This document shows, piece after piece, positions 51,679 to 59,257 of a stretch of DNA of 64,000 nt (position 1 is its first letter; each line of letters starts with the position of its first letter). The notes under the pieces were generated by a model that searched no databases, was not told the origin of the DNA, and saw only the letters and a program-made list of their open reading frames with translations. The position numbers and the translations under genes are program-made. Origin of the DNA: Lewinellaceae bacterium (lineage in GTDB: Bacteria > Bacteroidota > Bacteroidia > Chitinophagales > Saprospiraceae); assembly GCA_020636095.1 (NCBI GenBank), contig JACJYN010000009.1:281553-345552 (forward strand), read 5' to 3'.

Positions 51679-53553
51679 ATGGATCCTCTACAACGAATCA
51701 TACAATTTACCAGGTTCACTTTTATTTTACTGTTCGCCCTCGTTCTTTCCTGCAGTAAAGAGGATGAACCCATCGTTGACGACACCCTGTACGTATTGTC
51801 GAAAACCATCAATGGGGTTAAGGCAGAGAACGGGGCGGCCGATATTGATACTGAGGTGGAAATCGAACTGATCTTCTCTCATACGCTGAATACCGGCAGC
51901 TTCGAACCGGCGCTTTCCTTCACCGGCCCTTCCGGAGCGGTAGATGCCAGCCTTGCCTATTCCAATACCAATTCTACGGTGACGATCGTCAACACCACCC
52001 CTCTGGAGAACGAAACCGTTTATACGGTCTCGGTAAGCCCGGGCGCCTGGGGCGCCGGTGGGGAAGGACTGAAAACGGCCTTCTCCCTGAGTTTCACCAC
52101 CAAGCCTTTCGTTCCGGCCAATGTGACGTTGAGTGCCGACGCCACCAGCCTTGATGAAGGCAATGGTATGGTTTCCGTAACGGCTGCCCTCAGCGAAATG
52201 CTGGATAAGGACGTGACGGTCAACCTGGCCTTCGGGGGAACCGCTACAGGGGGAGGTTTGGACTATACGGCCAGCGCAACTTCGGTAGTCATTCCTGCCG
52301 GGGAAAGTAGTGCCGCTATTACCATCAGTGGTGTTCAGGATGGCGAGATTGAAGGCGTTGAAACCATTGAGATCCGAATCTCAAGCCTTGAAAACGCCGT
52401 TGAAATTACGCCGCAGGAGCTTTCCCTCACCATCAATGACGACGATATCGACAGCAACGGAGATGGGGTTCCCGACCAGGGCTTTCTCATCAACGAGGTG
52501 TTGTTTGACCCGCCCTCCGGCGATGCAGGCGACGCCAACGGCGACGGTACGCGCAGCGCCTCCGAAGATGAGTTTATCGAGTTTGTAAATGACTCCAACC
52601 AGGAAGTAGACCTGAGCGGCTATACCTTATTCGATGAGGATAACCTGATCACCAATGAACCCCGGCATATCTTCTCTGCCAATACGGTCATCCCCCCCGG
52701 TGGTGTTTATGTGCTGTTTGGGGGCGGTTCACCCTCCGGCGATTTCGGCGGCGCGATCATTGGCGTTTCCACGACCGGCAATATGAACCTGTCCAACGCC
52801 GGCGATGTCATCACGATAAAGGACGATCAGGGCAACGTATTCCTGACTTTTGATACGGCTACCGATGGAGATGGTATCGATTTTGGCTCTGACCAGTCGG
52901 TGACGAGGTCGCCCGACATCAACGGTGGGTTCACCCTGCATACCACTGCCAATAGCGCTTTGCTCTTTTCGCCGGGAACCAAAGCCGACGGTTCCAGCTT
53001 TGGCGGTGGCGTCGTCGGCCCGGGGCTGGGGTTTCTCATCAACGAGGTGTTGTTCGACCCGCCCTCCGGTGATCCGGGCGACGCCAACGGCGACGGTACG
53101 CGCAGCGCCTCCGAAGATGAGTTCATTGAATTTGTCAACGACTCCAACCAGGAAGTAGACCTGAGCGGCTATACCTTATTCGATGAGGATAACCTGATCA
53201 CGAACGAGCCGCGGCACACCTTCCCCGCCAATACCGTCATCCCTCCCGGGGGCGTGTATGTGCTGTTTGGCGGCGGTACGCCCTCCGGCAGCTTTGGTGG
53301 CGCGATCATTGGCGTATCCACTTCCGGTAATATGAACCTGTCGAATGCCGGTGATGTCATCACGATCAAAGACGATCAGGGTAATGTTTTTCTTACCTTC
53401 GATACCGCTACCGATGGGGCCGGCCTCGATTTTGGGGCAGACCAATCGGTGACGAGGTCACCGGATATTGAGGGTGGTTTCATCTTACACACTACCGCCA
53501 ACAGCGCCTTGCTCTTTTCGCCGGGAACGCGGACGGACGGATCAGAATTCTGA
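51679..53553 (+). CDS. Lipoprotein with Ig-like, Calx-beta and two lamin-tail domains
   Basis: Lipoprotein signal (FTFILLFALVLSCSKEDEP, Cys about 26). Residues ~45-140 resemble a bacterial Ig-like (Big_5) domain (FSHTLNTGSFEPALSF, NETVYTVSVSPGAWG). Residues ~150-258 are a Calx-beta domain (VTLSADATSLDEGNGMVSV to LTINDDD). Two nearly identical lamin-tail domains follow, each starting GFLINEVLFDPPSGD and containing EDEFIEFVNDSNQEVDLSGY and SNAGDVITIKDDQGNVF. They are 183 residues apart and are also near-identical at DNA level. Such proteins usually act as surface scaffolds or binding modules. It ends shortly after the second repeat without a sorting domain, so it is anchored by its lipid. It lies within the SusCD operon. 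Confidence 0.8.
   Translation: MDPLQRIIQFTRFTFILLFALVLSCSKEDEPIVDDTLYVLSKTINGVKAENGAADIDTEVEIELIFSHTLNTGSFEPALSFTGPSGAVDASLAYSNTNSTVTIVNTTPLENETVYTVSVSPGAWGAGGEGLKTAFSLSFTTKPFVPANVTLSADATSLDEGNGMVSVTAALSEMLDKDVTVNLAFGGTATGGGLDYTASATSVVIPAGESSAAITISGVQDGEIEGVETIEIRISSLENAVEITPQELSLTINDDDIDSNGDGVPDQGFLINEVLFDPPSGDAGDANGDGTRSASEDEFIEFVNDSNQEVDLSGYTLFDEDNLITNEPRHIFSANTVIPPGGVYVLFGGGSPSGDFGGAIIGVSTTGNMNLSNAGDVITIKDDQGNVFLTFDTATDGDGIDFGSDQSVTRSPDINGGFTLHTTANSALLFSPGTKADGSSFGGGVVGPGLGFLINEVLFDPPSGDPGDANGDGTRSASEDEFIEFVNDSNQEVDLSGYTLFDEDNLITNEPRHTFPANTVIPPGGVYVLFGGGTPSGSFGGAIIGVSTSGNMNLSNAGDVITIKDDQGNVFLTFDTATDGAGLDFGADQSVTRSPDIEGGFILHTTANSALLFSPGTRTDGSEF
52481..53551 (+). repeat. Tandem 549-bp intragenic duplication (lamin-tail domain)
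   Basis: Unit 1 begins at about 52481 (GCTTTCTCATCAACGAGGTG) and unit 2 at about 53030 (GTTTCTCATCAACGAGGTG). The two copies match almost base for base over most of their length (for example GACGCCAACGGCGACGGTAC in both). This indicates a recent duplication or gene conversion; it is a place where slippage or misassembly could occur. Confidence 0.8.
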
Positions 53554-53570
53554 GGTGACAAAGTAATTTT

Positions 53571-54968
53571 ATGATAGTAACAATCCAAACCATCTTAGAT
53601 CATTTTCGAGCCGCTCTCCAACTACTGGCCCTGGCTGTATTGCTGTCTGCGTGCAGCAAAGAGGAAGTTGGAGAGCGTCCCCTTTCTCTGCTGGCCATTA
53701 CCGCCAACGGCATCAATCTGGTGGATGGCGCCATCAACGTGCCGGGCACCCCCACGTTCGAACTGACTTTTTCAGCTGCGCTGGACCCCGGAAAATTCGA
53801 ATCGGCTTTTTCCTTGTCCACTGCTACCGGGGCCATCCAGCCAGGTTTTAGTTATGCGAACGCCACCTCAAAAGCGATTGTGACGGCCAACGGGCTGGCA
53901 TTCAATACCGCTTATACGTTGAAGGTGGCCAGAGGCGCCCTGGGCCAAAACGGCGAAGTGCTGGACAAGGAAGTGTCTCTGAACTTTACGACTGTTGACG
54001 GAGGCCTCATCACGGAAATGGAACCCTGTGTTGCCGCCACTGGCGCTTGTTTAGAAACTGCCGCCATCACCAACGGAGCAGGAGCGGCCGGCAATTTTGA
54101 TTTTTACAGCAGTTATCCTGCCTATCAGGACAATGCGCGCTGGGAAAAGCTGAAATACGCCGTTATCGTGGCCCATGGGCAAAACCGGGATGCGGATAAC
54201 TATTTTACCTACCTGATGGCCACGTTGCGCAATGAAAGCCTGGAGGACAATACGGTTCTGATGGCGCCCTTTTTCAAAAGCGCTTCCGACGCCGGAAGCG
54301 GCGCCCTTTACTGGAACACTTCCGGCTGGCGGGAAGGGCAGAACTCGGATGACGCAACCGGCGTCAGTTCCTTTGAAGTGGCCGACCAGCTCCTTGCCCG
54401 GCTGGCGGATAAGGAGCATTTCCCGGTGCTGGAAAAAGTGATTATCACCGGGCATTCGTCGGGCGCTTTGTTTACACAGGCCTATGCTGCGGCTAATCAA
54501 GCCGAAGGCCTTTATCCGGATATTGAATTCCATTACGTCGTTGCAAACAGCCAGTATTTCTACTATCCGGACGATGTGCGTTTTGATGAAAGCACCGGCC
54601 AGTTTGTAGAGCCGGCCGGCTGCCCTGCCTTCAACCGCTGGCCCCTGGGCTTTGTCGGCCCGCCGGATTACCTCAGCGGCGTCGAAGAAAGCACCGTAGA
54701 CCGGCAGATCATCGAACGCCAGGTGGTCTATCTGCTGGGGAGTTCAGACACCAGTACCTCCGGAACCCTCAATACGGCTGATTGTGAAGCTGTGCTCCTT
54801 GGGCCCAACCGCTTCAAACGGGGAGAGTATCTCTATTTATTGATGCAAGCCAATCACAGTGGGGCTCATAATAGCCGCAAGATAATCGTCAATGGGGTAG
54901 GGCACGATGCTCAGGGCATGTACCAGTCTATGGCTTTCCGAACCTTGCTGAGGGAACTATTAAATTGA
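53571..54968 (+). CDS. Lipoprotein alpha/beta-hydrolase with N-terminal Ig-like domain
   Basis: The signal (LQLLALAVLLSACSKEE) has a lipobox with Cys at about residue 28. Residues ~45-140 repeat the Big_5-type Ig domain of the preceding gene (ELTFSAALDPGKFESAFSL, NTAYTLKVARGALGQNGE). From about 170 the fold is an alpha/beta hydrolase: YAVIVAHGQNRDADNYF (oxyanion region), VIITGHSSGALFTQAY with nucleophile Ser in GHSSG (about 300), and a late GVGHDAQGMY with the likely catalytic His. An esterase or related hydrolase tethered to the outer membrane is predicted. It is the last gene of the transporter-SusCD operon and shares the SCSKE/ACSKE lipoprotein start and Ig domain with its neighbour, so the two may work as a pair. 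Confidence 0.75.
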   Translation: MIVTIQTILDHFRAALQLLALAVLLSACSKEEVGERPLSLLAITANGINLVDGAINVPGTPTFELTFSAALDPGKFESAFSLSTATGAIQPGFSYANATSKAIVTANGLAFNTAYTLKVARGALGQNGEVLDKEVSLNFTTVDGGLITEMEPCVAATGACLETAAITNGAGAAGNFDFYSSYPAYQDNARWEKLKYAVIVAHGQNRDADNYFTYLMATLRNESLEDNTVLMAPFFKSASDAGSGALYWNTSGWREGQNSDDATGVSSFEVADQLLARLADKEHFPVLEKVIITGHSSGALFTQAYAAANQAEGLYPDIEFHYVVANSQYFYYPDDVRFDESTGQFVEPAGCPAFNRWPLGFVGPPDYLSGVEESTVDRQIIERQVVYLLGSSDTSTSGTLNTADCEAVLLGPNRFKRGEYLYLLMQANHSGAHNSRKIIVNGVGHDAQGMYQSMAFRTLLRELLN

Positions 54969-55075
54969 ATTTCCGTCCAAACTCTTAATAAGGAGGGCCA
55001 ACCACTCATTTGAACTGGCATATTATCGGGATTACCTGCATCTTGCCGGTATTCCGAACATCAAATGAAAACAAC

Positions 55076-55555
55076 ATGCTGGCCCGATACCTGCAATACC
55101 TGCACGCGGACATTCGGCAGGCCATGCGGAGTCCGGAAGAGTTATCCTTAGAGGCTCCCGGGCCCGAATCCTGGCTTGCCGAAGCCCGCCAACTCGTCAT
55201 CGATGACCCAAAAATCACTTTTGGCGGCCGCTGCGGCCTGACGCCGGAGGTTTTCCCTCCTGCCGGGCGCCTTACCCCCCATCAGTTGGAGCGCCTCTGC
55301 GCCGACCTGCAAGCTCTTTACCGCTCCTGGCGCCTGGACCTCTTTCTACCGGAATGCGTGCCGGCAGAGGCCGCTTACCCTGTGCTGGTGAGTGTGCTGG
55401 GCAAGAAACTGGCCATCGCCACCTGCGGCTGGGTAGTGGTCGATTTTTGTGAAGAAGGCGCGGCCTGCCCGTTTGGAAAACACTGCTTTTGCCTGGATGG
55501 AGAGAGTCTTTGCCCGAAAGCCGATTTCGACCCGGATAGGGAGGAGTGGTATTAG
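55076..55555 (+). CDS. Hypothetical protein, ~160 aa
   Basis: The ATG at 55076 (MLARYLQYLHADIRQAMRSPE) is preferred; an in-frame TTG at 55010 would add an unusual N terminus. The protein is acidic with a helical start, a GRLTPHQLERLCADLQALYRSW helix pair, and a C terminus rich in cysteines (CGWVVVDFCEEGAACPFGKHCFCLDGE, here noted as CGW, DFC, ACPFGKHCFC). The Cys cluster may bind metal. I do not recognise the family. It is soluble, with no signal peptide in the short form. Its stop lies 50 bp before a GNAT gene on the same strand. Confidence 0.6.
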   Translation: MLARYLQYLHADIRQAMRSPEELSLEAPGPESWLAEARQLVIDDPKITFGGRCGLTPEVFPPAGRLTPHQLERLCADLQALYRSWRLDLFLPECVPAEAAYPVLVSVLGKKLAIATCGWVVVDFCEEGAACPFGKHCFCLDGESLCPKADFDPDREEWY

Positions 55556-55607
55556 AAGAGGAGCTGGGAGAAATTCGTAATTTTGGAGCACAAAATCTAT
55601 CCATCGC

Positions 55608-56162
55608 ATGATTGAAGCCTTTCCTGTCCTGAAAACCGAAAGACTGCTGCTCCGGCAGTTTCGGCAGGATGATATAGATAAGGTCTTTTACGGCCTTTCT
55701 CACCCGGAAGTGATCGAATACTACGGTGTGCATTACGACACGCTGGAGGCAACGCAGGCCCAAATGGATTGGTTCGATAAATTAGAAACTAGTCGAACTG
55801 GAATCTGGTGGGCGGTATGTTCCACTGAAGATGGCGCCTTCCTGGGCGCCGGCGGTTTCAACAACTGGAGCCACGAGCATCAAAAGGCAGAGATCGGCTT
55901 CTGGCTCTTGCCCGAACAGTGGGGCAGAGGCATCATGACGGAAGCCATGCCCCTGATCTGCAATTACGGGTTCGGCAAAATGGGCCTGCACCGGATCGAA
56001 GGTTTCGTGGAAAGTGATAACTGGAATTGCAAGAAAGCCCTGAAAAAGCTGGATTTCCGGCTGGAAGGCACCATGGAAGACTGCGAGGTGAAGAACGGGC
56101 GGTTCATCAGCCTGGATATTTACGCCAAATTCATGCCTGTTATTCTCTCAAATACCAAATAA
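55608..56162 (+). CDS. GNAT family N-acetyltransferase (RimJ/RimL-like)
   Basis: The 184-residue protein opens with LKTERLLLRQFRQDDID, the standard RimJ-type start. It has GGFNNWSHEHQKAEIGFWLLP and then the acetyl-CoA loop EQWGRGIMTEAM (about residues 104-115), followed by RIEGFVESDNWNCKKALKKL and a C-terminal strand. This matches ribosomal-protein or small-molecule acetyltransferases of the Acetyltransf_3 group. The substrate is unknown. It is only distantly similar to the GNAT at 1089. Confidence 0.85.
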   Translation: MIEAFPVLKTERLLLRQFRQDDIDKVFYGLSHPEVIEYYGVHYDTLEATQAQMDWFDKLETSRTGIWWAVCSTEDGAFLGAGGFNNWSHEHQKAEIGFWLLPEQWGRGIMTEAMPLICNYGFGKMGLHRIEGFVESDNWNCKKALKKLDFRLEGTMEDCEVKNGRFISLDIYAKFMPVILSNTK

Positions 56163-56169
56163 ATTTTGC

Positions 56170-56320
56170 AACTATTCAGCATCATGGTGATTTACCCCCT
56201 GGCGCGAAATTTTGTAGGCTTTTTTTGCCGGAACCCCTTCTCATTCCCCTTGAAAGGGGAAGGTTTGCTTACAAAATTTCGCACCAGAGGCATCCATAGC
56301 CTTATGCTAAATAGTAACTA
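56170..56320. repeat. Short interspersed repeat, family C copy 2 (inverted relative to copy 1)
   Basis: It begins CAACTATTCAGCATCATGG and ends CTTATGCTAAATAGTAAC. The internal arms GGCGCGAAATTTTGTAGGC and GCTTACAAAATTTCGCACC form a long inverted repeat. Its reverse complement aligns with 12186-12351. It directly follows the GNAT stop codon. Confidence 0.7.
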
Positions 56321-56358
56321 AATTTTTTTCATGCAACAACGCCGATCATTACTTTTAC

Positions 56359-56395
56359 AATCATTACTTTTATGATAATTATAAAAATAATGATT
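56359..56395. promoter_or_regulatory. AT-rich inverted repeat upstream of a secreted hypothetical gene
   Basis: AATCATTACTTTTAT (56359-56373) and ATAAAAATAATGATT (56381-56395) are 15-bp arms with one mismatch around 7 bases; AATCATTACTTTTA-like sequence is also repeated just upstream (56345-56357). The location about 100 bp before the next start codon suits an operator; this is only a structural prediction. Confidence 0.4.
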
Positions 56396-56498
56396 ATAAT
56401 GATTCGTTTATTAATGAAAGTACTGTGTCAAATTACCCAACCGATCCCTATCTTTGGATTCCGCCCTTTAGGTGGAAACACAAAGAAATAGTAAGGAT

Positions 56499-57659
56499 AT
56501 GCACCGAACAATAGCCAGCGCCTTTTCCCTGTTCTTTTTCTCCATCACCCTCTCCGCCCAGCTGCCCGTCACGGTGGCGGAACTGACCGTGGAAGTGGAA
56601 CCGAACAGCGAGGAAAATTTCTATTACGGTTTTGAAACGGGCGACCTTCTGATCGTTAGCCTGGAATTGTTGGAGGGCAAAAGCCTGAAAGCCTTTGAGG
56701 TTATTGAGTACCCCGGGAACTCCCGCATCCTGGAATACGAAACCGGGAGCCTTGACGATAAGCGCCTGAAGGTATATGAGCGGGGCATTTTTCAGTTTCG
56801 CCTGCACAACACCCATCTGCTCAAAAAACGTGTCTGCCGCCTGCACATCCGGCGCCTGCCGGCCAGCGCGGCCACCCTCAATTTCAACCCTGCCGTGCGA
56901 TGGGAAGAGCGAGTGGACACCAGCTACAAAGTGCAGTCGGAAACGCTGCTGTCGGGTACAGAAGTAAAGGAAATACAGCAGCGCCGGCGGGTGCTTGTCA
57001 AAACAGACACCAACGTCGTCACCCTGCTCGACAAGCTGGAGCGCGTTCATTCCCGGACCAACATCACTACCGATAACGTTTCCCTCCTCACCTTCGAGCT
57101 GCCTCGCAACCGCTACGAGCCTTCGCCGGAAGAGCCCGATGAACTGGCCGAAGTCGTCTCCTGGGCCTACTGGATCGGCGCTGGGGAAGAGAGCCGGGAA
57201 TGGTACCAAAAGGCCAACGCCAGCGCGCTGGCCCAACTCGGCAGAGGCCTCACCAAGGGGGCCATCAGCGCCGGCCTGGTCTCCAGCGGTTATGGCGCTC
57301 TGGCCCTGCTGGCCATCGAAGGCGTCTCCGTCTTTTCCAACCCGCCGTCCGGAGAGAATATTCAGTATGCGCTACTCTCCGGCCAGGGAGGTGAATACCA
57401 GGAACTGTCCAAAGGCAACAGCGTCACCGCTTACGGCCGGCTGGACAACATCACTCAGGGCAAGTTCGCTATCCGCCTGATGAATGATAACTACGTGGAA
57501 GGGATCAACGTCAACGTAAAAGTGGTGGCGGTGACGGTCACGAAAACCTACCGGGATGAGTACTTTACGGAAACCCGGGAGGCGCCGGTCCAGCAATTGA
57601 AGGTAGTGCGCGAGCCGGTGCTGCGCAAAGTGCGGGTTCCGGTGTTGGGGGAAAATTAG
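56499..57659 (+). CDS. Secreted hypothetical protein, 386 aa
   Basis: The ATG at 56499 is placed right before a signal peptide (MHRTIASAFSLFFFSITLSAQ) and is preceded by TAAGGAT; a GTG at 56472 would add nine polar residues. Residues ~25-130 form a beta-rich domain (VEPNSEENFYYGFETGDLLIV and FQFRLHNTHLLKKRVCRLHI) like a ligand-binding sandwich. A central helical part and a Gly/Ala-rich hydrophobic stretch follow (LTKGAISAGLVSSGYGALALLAIEG, split: GAISAGLVSSGYGALAL, about 260-285). A C-terminal beta part ends VREPVLRKVRVPVLGEN. No family recognised. The hydrophobic stretch may be a membrane-associated hairpin. Confidence 0.65.
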   Translation: MHRTIASAFSLFFFSITLSAQLPVTVAELTVEVEPNSEENFYYGFETGDLLIVSLELLEGKSLKAFEVIEYPGNSRILEYETGSLDDKRLKVYERGIFQFRLHNTHLLKKRVCRLHIRRLPASAATLNFNPAVRWEERVDTSYKVQSETLLSGTEVKEIQQRRRVLVKTDTNVVTLLDKLERVHSRTNITTDNVSLLTFELPRNRYEPSPEEPDELAEVVSWAYWIGAGEESREWYQKANASALAQLGRGLTKGAISAGLVSSGYGALALLAIEGVSVFSNPPSGENIQYALLSGQGGEYQELSKGNSVTAYGRLDNITQGKFAIRLMNDNYVEGINVNVKVVAVTVTKTYRDEYFTETREAPVQQLKVVREPVLRKVRVPVLGEN

Positions 57660-57867
57660 GTGGAGCTGGACAAAAGGGGGAAGTGGGAAGTCGGAATGGT
57701 ACCGAGCCTTCCGCAACTTCTTGGCCATCAATGGTGTCCTACGCCAGACGGGTAGCCACCAAGTACTTACCCCGCCCGTTCAGGTAAACATCACGAAAAA
57801 AGCGACTTCTTCGTTCCAATAACACGACGTTTCTTCCTATCTTATACCAAAAAGTTTTCAAACCGTT

Positions 57868-58311
57868 ATGATCAACCTGCTTCTTCTGCTAGCCGGATTT
57901 GTACTGCTCATCATCGGCGGGCGCCTGATCGTAGATGCTGCTACGGATGTCGCCCGCCTGATAGGGCTTTCAGAGCGGATTATTGGCCTGACCGTGATCT
58001 CAATCGGCACCTCACTGCCCGAATTGGCTACTAGTATTATCGCCGCTCGCAAGAAGAATACCGATATGGCCATCGGCAATATCGTAGGTTCCAACCTTTT
58101 TAACGTGTTCTTTATCCTGGGTGTTTCCTCCATTGTATACCCCGTGCCGGTGTACGCCCCTGCCTTTTTCGACCTGGGCGTTCACATCCTGGCCAGCGCC
58201 CTGCTCTTTGTTTTTATCTTCACCGGCAGAGGCCACCGCCTGGAACGCTGGGAAGGGGGGCTTTTTCTGGGTTTGTATGTCTTTTATCTGGGATATCTGG
58301 TGACGGCATGA
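57868..58311 (+). CDS. Half-size Na+/Ca2+ (CaCA) exchanger-like membrane protein
   Basis: The 147-residue protein has about five hydrophobic spans. It contains one complete alpha-repeat of the cation/Ca2+ exchanger superfamily: GLTVISIGTSLPELATSI followed by AIGNIVGSNLFNVFFILG. Full-length bacterial exchangers of the YrbG type have two such repeats in ~310 residues with opposite orientation, both needed to build the ion site. Here only the equivalent of the C-terminal half is present, with its own ATG, and no remnant of the first half is visible in the 208 bp upstream. It is either a truncated remnant or a half-transporter that would have to dimerise. Confidence 0.75.
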   Translation: MINLLLLLAGFVLLIIGGRLIVDAATDVARLIGLSERIIGLTVISIGTSLPELATSIIAARKKNTDMAIGNIVGSNLFNVFFILGVSSIVYPVPVYAPAFFDLGVHILASALLFVFIFTGRGHRLERWEGGLFLGLYVFYLGYLVTA

Positions 58312-58582
58312 CGAGTTGCCTGGATGGACAGAATGGCAATGCTCTTTCTACAGTGGGCTGGATATTGAATTTCCAGCCGTTTATTTCCGCCTCTTCGGGC
58401 TCACTCGAGCTGTCCGGGACAAACAAATAAAAAAAAAGAATATGCAACTATCCGAATAAATTTAGGTAAATTTGGATTCCCTTGCTAAAAAGGGAACTGG
58501 GGGCAGATATTTTTTGTATATCAGCTAGCTTGTTATTGACTTTCCTCCTCAAGCGGGAATTTTTTTAAACTAAAATTGAAAC
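58312..58582. other. Gene-free interval before the cold-shock gene
   Basis: No gene or RNA family is recognised in this 271-bp stretch. It contains GGCTGG...CCAGCC short pairing near 58351-58378 and becomes AT-rich toward the cold-shock gene. Confidence 0.4.
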
Positions 58583-59041
58583 GTGGGTAAATCACAAGAA
58601 TCGTATAACAAGAAGGAAAAAGAAAAGAAACGCAGGAAAAAGAAGAAGGATAAACAGGAGCGCCAGGAGCAACGCAAAGTGGAAAAAGCGGAAAGGGGCG
58701 CCAAGACCTTTGAGGAAATGCTTTCCTACGTAGATGAGAATGGCAATCTCTCCTCCACGCCGCCCGATCCATCCAAAAAGATCAAGATCAAGGCTGAAGA
58801 CATCATTATTGGGGTGCCGCCCCGGGATGACTCGCCTATGGAAACCATCCGCAAAGGACAGGTGAAATTTTTCAACGACGAAAAAGGCTACGGTTTCATC
58901 ATCGATGATGAAACGAAAGAAAGCATCTTTGTGCATGTGAACAATGTAGAAGGCGAAATCCAGGAAAAGGACCGGGTGTCTTTTGAAGTGGAAATGGGCC
59001 CTAAAGGGCCGAGTGCTGTGAATGTGAGAATACAGGAATAG
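58583..59041 (+). CDS. Cold-shock-domain protein with Lys-rich N-terminal extension
   Basis: The start is GTG at 58583 (MGKSQESYNKKEKEKKRRKK), the start used by relatives in Bacteroidota. Residues 8-40 are almost entirely Lys/Glu/Arg and probably a nucleic-acid-binding coiled helix. From about residue 90 comes the cold-shock domain: GQVKFFNDEKGYGFIIDDET (RNP1-like KGYGFI) and ESIFVHVNNVEG (RNP2-like FVHV), ending VNVRIQE. It is an RNA chaperone by family. A strong terminator follows 22 bp after the stop codon. Confidence 0.9.
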   Translation: MGKSQESYNKKEKEKKRRKKKKDKQERQEQRKVEKAERGAKTFEEMLSYVDENGNLSSTPPDPSKKIKIKAEDIIIGVPPRDDSPMETIRKGQVKFFNDEKGYGFIIDDETKESIFVHVNNVEGEIQEKDRVSFEVEMGPKGPSAVNVRIQE

Positions 59042-59062
59042 CAAGCTGTCGCTTGTTCTGGA

Positions 59063-59099
59063 AAGGCCCGATAGCAAATGTAGTTTGCTATCGGGCCTT
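59063..59099 (+). terminator. Intrinsic terminator of the cold-shock gene
   Basis: AAGGCCCGATAGCAAA (59063-59078) pairs over 16 bp with TTTGCTATCGGGCCTT (59084-59099), loop TGTAG. The following sequence is GCTTGTTG, so the U-tract is poor, but the stem is very strong. Confidence 0.75.
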
Positions 59100-59153
59100 G
59101 CTTGTTGAAGTCCGGAGGGCCTTCTTTTAGCTGTCCAAACAGGCTTCTTGGGT

Positions 59154-59247
59154 TGGATGGGGTGATGTGGCGCCTAGCGTGAGGCCGGTGGGATGGGGTG
59201 ATGTGGGGATGTGGTGATGTGGTGATGTGGGGATGGGGTGATGTGGT
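59154..59247. repeat. G-rich tandem repeat (GATGTGG/GATGGGG) beside the CRISPR array
   Basis: Words GGATGGGGTGATGTGG and GATGTGGTGATGTGG are repeated with interruptions (for example CGCCTAGCGTGAGGCC at about 59171-59186). It lies immediately left of the first CRISPR repeat. It is neither AT-rich nor otherwise leader-like. Confidence 0.7.
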
Positions 59248-59257
59248 GGATAATTGG

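Noticed and set aside
55010..55075. N-terminal extension of the 160-residue hypothetical protein from TTG 55010
   Set aside because: The ATG at 55076 gives a natural helical start, and the extension (MNWHIIGITCILPVF) lies right after an operon end with no start signal.
59154..59257. CRISPR leader to the left of the array
   Set aside because: The stretch is a G-rich minisatellite, not AT-rich, and the repeat orientation (ATTGAAAC on the minus strand) predicts the leader on the other side.
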